From Alligator mississippiensis (Eukaryota; Chordata; Crocodylia; Alligatoridae), in contig NC_081827.1 of NCBI RefSeq assembly GCF_030867095.1, positions 25,482,001 to 25,546,000 on the forward strand: a stretch of 64,000 bases of DNA, given 5' to 3'. Shown piece by piece: positions 59,159 through 64,000 of the stretch. How positions within the stretch are numbered: position 1 is the first letter of the stretch; each line of letters starts with the position of its first letter. The translations under genes and the position numbers were made by a program. The notes under the pieces are model-generated. The model searched no databases and was not told where the DNA came from. It worked only from the letters and a program-made list of their open reading frames with translations.

Positions 59159-61243
59159 TTGAAAACTTTTTTTCCAGCATTGCCTTTGAATTGTTGTATG
59201 GTTGGTTTTCTATCACTGAGAACTGCTGCAGGGAACAGATGTGCTATTGTCACCTGGGAAGTAACCAAAGGTATTCAGGTACGTGTTGAGACCATCCATC
59301 TGTCTATTCCATCTCAGAGGAAAGGCAGCAAGAGGGCACAGCAGCCCCCCTGGCTCTCCAGGGACCTAGCAGACCTCCTGAGGCTAAAAAGAAAGGCCTA
59401 CAAAGGATGGAGGATGGGAGTCACCTCCAAGGAGGATTATTCTGCACTGGTCCGGTCCTGTAGGGAGCAGACCAGGAAAGCCAAGGCTGCAACTGAACTC
59501 CAGCTAGCTTTGAGCATCAAGGACAATAAAAAGTCCTTTTTCAGATATGTGGGGAGCCGGAGGAAAAGCAGGGGCAACGTTGGACCCCTGCTGAACCAGA
59601 TGGTGCAACTGACAACTGACGCCCAGGAAAAAGCCAACCTATTAAATAGGTACTTTGCGTCGGTCTTTCATCAGCCCCATGGGACGCCCGTGCCCGCTAC
59701 AGGGCCGGGAAGTCCGGGTGAGGGTGATCCACTGCCCTCCATTAATGCTGACTTTGTGAAGGAACATCTTGAGAAGCTGGATACCTTCAAGTCAGCCGGC
59801 CCTGACAATCTTCACCCCAGGGTACTCAAGGAGCTGGCGAGCATCATAGCCCAGCCTCTAGCGCGGATCTTTGAAAACTCTTGGCGCTCTGGTGTAGTGC
59901 CCAAAGACTGGAAGAAGGCTAACGTGGTGCCTATCTTCAAGAAAGGGAGGAAAGTGGATCCAGCTAACTATAGGCCCATCAGCCTGACTTCTATCCCGGG
60001 GAAGATCTTCGAAAAGTTTATTAAGGAGGCCATCCTTAATGGACTGGCCGACGCCAACATCTTAAGGGATAGCCAGCACGGGTTTGTTGCGGGTAGGTCT
60101 TGCTTGACCAATCTCATTTCCTTCTACGACCAAGTGACCTATCACCTGGACAAGGGAGATGAGATTGATGTCATATATCTTGACTTCAAAAAAGCCTTCA
60201 ACCTGGTGTCCCATGATCGTCTCTTGGAGAAACTGGCCAATTGTCGCCTTGGGTCCCCCACGATCCACTGGCTGGAAAATTGGCTCCGGGGTCGGACCCA
60301 GAGGGTAGTAATTGATGGAAGTCACTCATCGTGGTGTCCTGTGACCAGTGGGGTCCCCCAAGGCTCTGTCCTTGGACCCATACTGTTCAACATCTTCATT
60401 AATGATATGGACACTGGAGTCAGAAGCGGACTGGCCAAGTTCGCCAATGACACCAAACTTTGGGGCAAAGCATCCACACCAGAAGACAGGCGGGTGATCC
60501 AGGCTGACCTGGACAGGCTCAGCAAGTGGGCGGATGAGAATCTGATGGTGTTCAACGCCGATAAATGCAAGGTTCTCCACCTTGGGAAAAAAAACCCGCA
60601 GCATCCTTATAGGCTCGGCAGTGCTATGTTGGTTAGCACTATGGAAGAAAGAGACTTGGGGGTCATCATTGACCACAAGATGAACATGAGCCTGCAGTGC
60701 GATGCTGCGGCTAGTAAAGCGACCAAAACGCTGGCTTGCATCCATAGATGCTTCTCAAGCAAATCCCGGGACGTCATTCTCCCCCTGTACTCGGCCTTAG
60801 TGAGGCCGCAGCTGGAGTACTGCATCCAGTTTTGGGCTCCACAATTCAAAAAGGATGTGGAGAAGCTTGAGAGAGTCCAGAGAAGAGCCACGCACATGAT
60901 CAGGGGTCAGGGAAGCAGACCCTACGATGACAGGCTGAGAGCCCTGGGGCTCTTTAGCCTGGAAAAGCGCAGGCTCAGGGGTGATCTGATGGCCACCTAC
61001 AAGTTTATCAGGGGTGACCACCAGTATCTAGGGGAACGTTTGTTCACCAGAGCGCCCCAAGGGATGACGAGGACGAATGGTCACAAAGTACTACAAGATC
61101 GTTTCAGGCTGGACATAAGGAAGAATTTCTTTACTGTCCGAGCCCCCAAGGTCTGGAACAGCCTGCCACCGGAGGTTGTTCAAGCGCCTTCATTGAACAC
61201 CTTCAAGATGAAACTGGATGCTTATCTTGCTGGGATCCTATGA
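59159..61243 (+). CDS. CR1 LINE ORF2 fragment, reverse transcriptase with two altered acidic sites
   Basis: This 694-codon open frame covers the CR1 ORF2 linker, the RT and the C-terminal region; recognisable CR1 protein starts at about 59320 (SKRAQQPPWLSRDLADLL) and the first ~50 codons are host DNA. RT landmarks: NYRPISLTSIPGKIFEK (motif 2 region), DVIYLDFKKAFNLVSHDRLL (motif A), SGVPQGSVLGPILFNIFIND (motif B) and KFANDTKLWG (motif C). In family members motif C is normally FADD, so FAND changes one of the catalytic aspartates, and motif A has AFN where AFD is usual. The endonuclease domain and ORF1 are absent. The enzyme is therefore predicted inactive although the frame is open. The C-terminus ends LDAYLAGIL. 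Confidence 0.9.
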   Translation: MKTFFPALPLNCCMVGFLSLRTAAGNRCAIVTWEVTKGIQVRVETIHLSIPSQRKGSKRAQQPPWLSRDLADLLRLKRKAYKGWRMGVTSKEDYSALVRSCREQTRKAKAATELQLALSIKDNKKSFFRYVGSRRKSRGNVGPLLNQMVQLTTDAQEKANLLNRYFASVFHQPHGTPVPATGPGSPGEGDPLPSINADFVKEHLEKLDTFKSAGPDNLHPRVLKELASIIAQPLARIFENSWRSGVVPKDWKKANVVPIFKKGRKVDPANYRPISLTSIPGKIFEKFIKEAILNGLADANILRDSQHGFVAGRSCLTNLISFYDQVTYHLDKGDEIDVIYLDFKKAFNLVSHDRLLEKLANCRLGSPTIHWLENWLRGRTQRVVIDGSHSSWCPVTSGVPQGSVLGPILFNIFINDMDTGVRSGLAKFANDTKLWGKASTPEDRRVIQADLDRLSKWADENLMVFNADKCKVLHLGKKNPQHPYRLGSAMLVSTMEERDLGVIIDHKMNMSLQCDAAASKATKTLACIHRCFSSKSRDVILPLYSALVRPQLEYCIQFWAPQFKKDVEKLERVQRRATHMIRGQGSRPYDDRLRALGLFSLEKRRLRGDLMATYKFIRGDHQYLGERLFTRAPQGMTRTNGHKVLQDRFRLDIRKNFFTVRAPKVWNSLPPEVVQAPSLNTFKMKLDAYLAGIL

Positions 61244-61350
61244 CCCCAGCTGACGTCCTGCCCTTTGGGCAGGGGGCTGGACTCGATGATCTTCCGAGGT
61301 CCCTTCCAGCCCTAATGTCTATGAAATCTATGAAATCTATGAAATCTGAG
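59315..61350 (+). mobile_element. 5'-truncated young CR1 LINE
   Basis: The element runs from the linker before the RT to a 3' tail of TATGAAATC repeats (about 61318-61347), with the conserved 3' UTR block GGTCCCTTCCAGCCCTAATG. Truncation at the 5' end is the usual outcome of CR1 insertion. The open frame of about 640 CR1 codons makes it the youngest-looking LINE in the window. Confidence 0.95.
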
Positions 61351-61649
61351 GACACCAGCTCTAGGTGGCTCAGCATGTGAGAAACTTCCACCTTTCCTCA
61401 CTTGTCTAAATGTCTCTATAGAGGGTAGCAGAAGGGAAGGCATTCGTCTTACATGGAAAGTGATATGTGGCCTAATTGGGATCAGAGGTGTAGCAGTAGA
61501 AATTGACAGCAGGTTTCCTATCTTCACCTTTTTGGGCAATGGCCTTTATGATCAGTTTTGGATGTTTTCTTGTCTGGGAAGACTCTGCAACTTTCCACTT
61601 CCCTCATGGCCTGGGTGTTGTAAATTACATTGGTGTCCAGAGTGGACAC
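61351..61649. other. Spacer between two CR1 elements
   Basis: No recognised feature. Confidence 0.4.
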
Positions 61650-62040
61650 ACACACCTGGGGCAGCTGCCTTAGAAGAGAAGACTGAGGGGGAATTTGATA
61701 GCAGCCTTAAACTACTTGAGGGGTGGTTCCAAAGAGGATGGAGCTAGACTGTTGTCAGGGTGGCAGATGACAGAATAAGGAACAATCTTCTCAAGTTGCA
61801 GCAAGGGAAGTTTAGGTTGGATATTAGGAAATGCTTTCTCACTAGGAGGGTGGTGAAACACTGGAACGGGTTACATAGAGAGGTAGTGGCATCTCCATCC
61901 TTGGAGGTTTTTAAGGACTGGCTCAACAGAGCCCTGGCTGGAATGATGCAGTTGGGGATGGTCCTGCTTTAAGCAGGGGGCTGGACTACATGACTTCCTG
62001 TGGTCCCTTCCAGCACTCATTTTTTGTAATTCTGTGATTT
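61650..62040 (+). mobile_element. CR1 LINE 3' end, older subfamily
   Basis: The frame 61760-61972 reads NNLLKLQQGKFRLDIRKC, then VVKHWNGLHREVVASPS and LNRALAGMM, equivalent to the C-terminus of CR1 ORF2 but clearly different from the copy just upstream. The 3' UTR block TGGACTACATGACTTCCTG, GGTCCCTTCCAGCACTCATT and ATTCTGTGATTT follows. The upstream coding part is missing. Confidence 0.85.
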
Positions 62041-63160
62041 TAGGTGTGATTACAATGCCTTGCCACTAGATGGTGGGGGAGCTGGTAATAGCTATTTATA
62101 CTGAGTGAATGGTTATTCCTGAATATGTCTGTCTCCTTCTCTCTCTCATGTGCTTGCATTTGCACGCACATGCATGTATGTGCATGCACACACACACATG
62201 TGTAAATTATACTGGTATAGTTTTACTTCTAAGTCTGCTCCTCCCACCCCCCGATAGCTCTACACTAGATTGTATTAAGGTACCCCCAATCTAGGGTTAC
62301 ACAGCATGTCTGCTTCTTGCTTATGATAGTGTACACCACTGTAAGTGTGCTGTGTACCCAGGCCCTCAGATATGCTGGAAAATAAATCAGGCTACAGAGA
62401 GAGCTCCCTTCACTTTCCGTCTTGTTTACTGTTGGTCCTATTTGATGAAACATCTTCTTTGCTCTTGGAAGCATATTTGATCTTTCTAAGAACAACCTGG
62501 TCCATGGACAGGGTAATGCAGCTGTCCAGCAGGAAGCAGTGCTATAGGAATGTATAAGCAAGCACCTTTGTGCCATTTGGTTGATAATCTCAAGCGTTTC
62601 ACCTTAATCTTTTGATAGCCCATGCCATGCTGTCTGTCAGATCCTGGATATTTTGGGGTTAGGAAGGAACCCAGAATTGCTTCTAGGAATTTGCAGATGC
62701 TCCTCATTCTGATCGGTGCTAGACTTAGATTTTCATTTTGTTGTATTTTTGCCTGGAAAGGCTGATAAGAGATTGAGAATAAACAGGTGAAAGAGGAATT
62801 TTGCTTCTGTTCACATCAGAAGGCTCCTGAGTGTCTTGTCTTATAGTAGCACATGCTTGATGGTAATCTGTCTTTTTTTCCAAAACTCATGAAAGCAGAG
62901 GGCAGTAACAATGAACTGGAAAGTTTCTATTCTGACTAGACTGGTTGGAATCATGACCTAAAGATGGTAATCCAGGAAAGGACAGATCCTGTTCTTGAGC
63001 TATAATTGCTAAGGCTTTATAGGGGGATTGTGGGGAGAGAATTTCAATGGCAAGTACTTAAGGCAATTCATGCTAAGGCACTCTTTCAAACAGGCTGAGC
63101 CATGGAGGACAGTTTTATACTTTGACTCTCTTGAGAGGCATCACTCAACCTACTCTTTAT
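62041..63160. other. Intronic DNA, no gene seen
   Basis: A CA/GCATG-rich patch lies at about 62160-62205. The block TTTGGGGTTAGGAAGGAACC at about 62650 resembles LINE 3' UTR relics. No gene. Confidence 0.4.
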
Positions 63161-63162
63161 GG

Positions 63163-63315
63163 CTAGGGACAGAAGTTACACATAAACCAGTTTAAGCTGT
63201 AACAGAATGTAAACTCAGTGCACATAAATCAGTTTCAAAATGGCTGAAACTGGTTTAAGATAAACCCGGTTGAATGTAGTATCAGACTTAACTGATTTGT
63301 GTCAAACCGGTTTAT
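63163..63315 (+). repeat. Interspersed repeat family A, copy 3
   Basis: It starts at GGCTAGGGACAGAAGTTACA and ends near CAAACCGGTTTATGG. It is collinear with 1626-1800 and inverted relative to 57060-57240. The right end of the element was not identified; it may extend into the GC-richer DNA that follows. Confidence 0.65.
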
Positions 63316-64000
63316 GGAACTTCTTTGCTCTGTAGCTGAAGCAGGGGCGGGGGTGTGCCCAGATGCTGGCTTGGCATGGCCCTCTGAAGCAAAGGGAGTA
63401 GGGAGGGAGCTTATTTCCCCCTCTCTCCCCTCTCTTGAGATGTCAGCTGGCATGGCGAAGGGGGAAGGGAGAGGGTTTAGTTTCCCCCTGCCAGCCCCTG
63501 CTGGTTCTTTAACAACTGCATGTCAAGCCGCTGCCTGCACAGCAAAGGTAACTAACACCTTGTTAAAACATTAATTCAAGAGCCATCAAGACTGCAGTAT
63601 GGGACTAACAGCTTTGATTGTTTCTCAATAATTGACCCACCTACATAGCAGAATGTGTTTTCCTATCCAGAGACTTATTGGAGGAAGGGACAAGATAGAC
63701 CCTTTCTTAAAGAGAAGACTCCACCCCCTCCTACCTCTGGCAGAGGCTAAAGTAAGCAGTTGGTAAAGGAAGGGGGATGGGAATGGAGGGGGGCAGGCCA
63801 AGGGGAAGGGGGAAGAGGCTGAGGAACCCGGCTGGTCCCCTGCCACCTGTGAGCACAGTCAAGCCCTGCGGGACCAGACTGAGAGGTGGGAAGTGTTGGC
63901 AAAGACCTGGCTCTTCACATGCATGTGCTGGAGACGGAGCTAAGGGAACAGGAGAGGGTCTCAGACTGCTTAAGCTAGTGTGGCAAAACAAAGGAGAGAA
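63316..64000. other. Intronic DNA, purine-rich, no gene seen
   Basis: The segment 63320-63960 is rich in GGGA and CCCT tracts and could be the interior of the family A element. No coding feature. Confidence 0.35.

Noticed and set aside
1-64000. CRISPR arrays, operons, tRNA genes and telomeric repeats
   Set aside because: No regularly spaced repeats, no bacterial gene organisation, no intact tRNA cloverleaf and no TTAGGG array were seen.

Overview
The window looks like nuclear DNA from a sauropsid, most likely a crocodilian. The reasons are many CR1 LINE fragments of several ages with a TATGAAATC-type 3' tail, degenerate MIR-like SINEs, many short inverted-repeat DNA transposons and one CpG-island gene start. 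There is no bacterial or viral gene organisation, and nearly all open frames are chance frames or repeat fragments. The species call is inference.

The only host gene is the first coding exon of LHFPL3 (36026-36464, + strand). It sits in a CpG island of about 35.4-36.8 kb and ends at a clean GT donor. Positions 1 to about 35 kb are therefore upstream DNA, and everything after 36465 is the start of LHFPL3 intron 1. No further LHFPL3 exon is visible.

Upstream half: old CR1 pieces (4.4-5.6 kb), an LTR-like repeat split by a CR1 3' end (7.3-9.4 kb), a minus-strand CR1 (10.5-11.1 kb) and a MITE (12.3 kb). At 14.6-19.96 kb lies one CR1 copy interrupted twice. The first interruption is about 2 kb of GC-rich DNA that begins with the first ~196 nt of 18S rRNA in reverse orientation. 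The second is a 1169-bp LTR-like insertion with a 5-bp target duplication. Further on are a 1.5-kb hAT element (22.6-24.1 kb), nested MITEs (25.3-28.7 kb) and a composite GC-rich repeat (31.1-32.1 kb).

Intron half: an ancient CR1/L3 (39.7-41.1 kb), Charlie-like hAT ends, a 1018-bp hAT (45.5-46.5 kb), a processed METTL17 pseudogene (47.2-48.6 kb), a 1584-bp hAT (48.9-50.4 kb), a 287-bp relative of the 45.5-kb hAT (51.1-51.4 kb), an 854-bp hAT (53.4-54.2 kb) and a well-preserved 5'-truncated CR1 whose open frame runs through the whole reverse transcriptase (59.3-61.35 kb).

The most distinctive pattern is a recurrent design: hAT-type ends with 8-bp target duplications and AT-rich subterminal DNA surround a GC-rich core that folds back on itself. 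Four unrelated-looking families here share it (22.6, 45.5, 48.9 and 53.4 kb).
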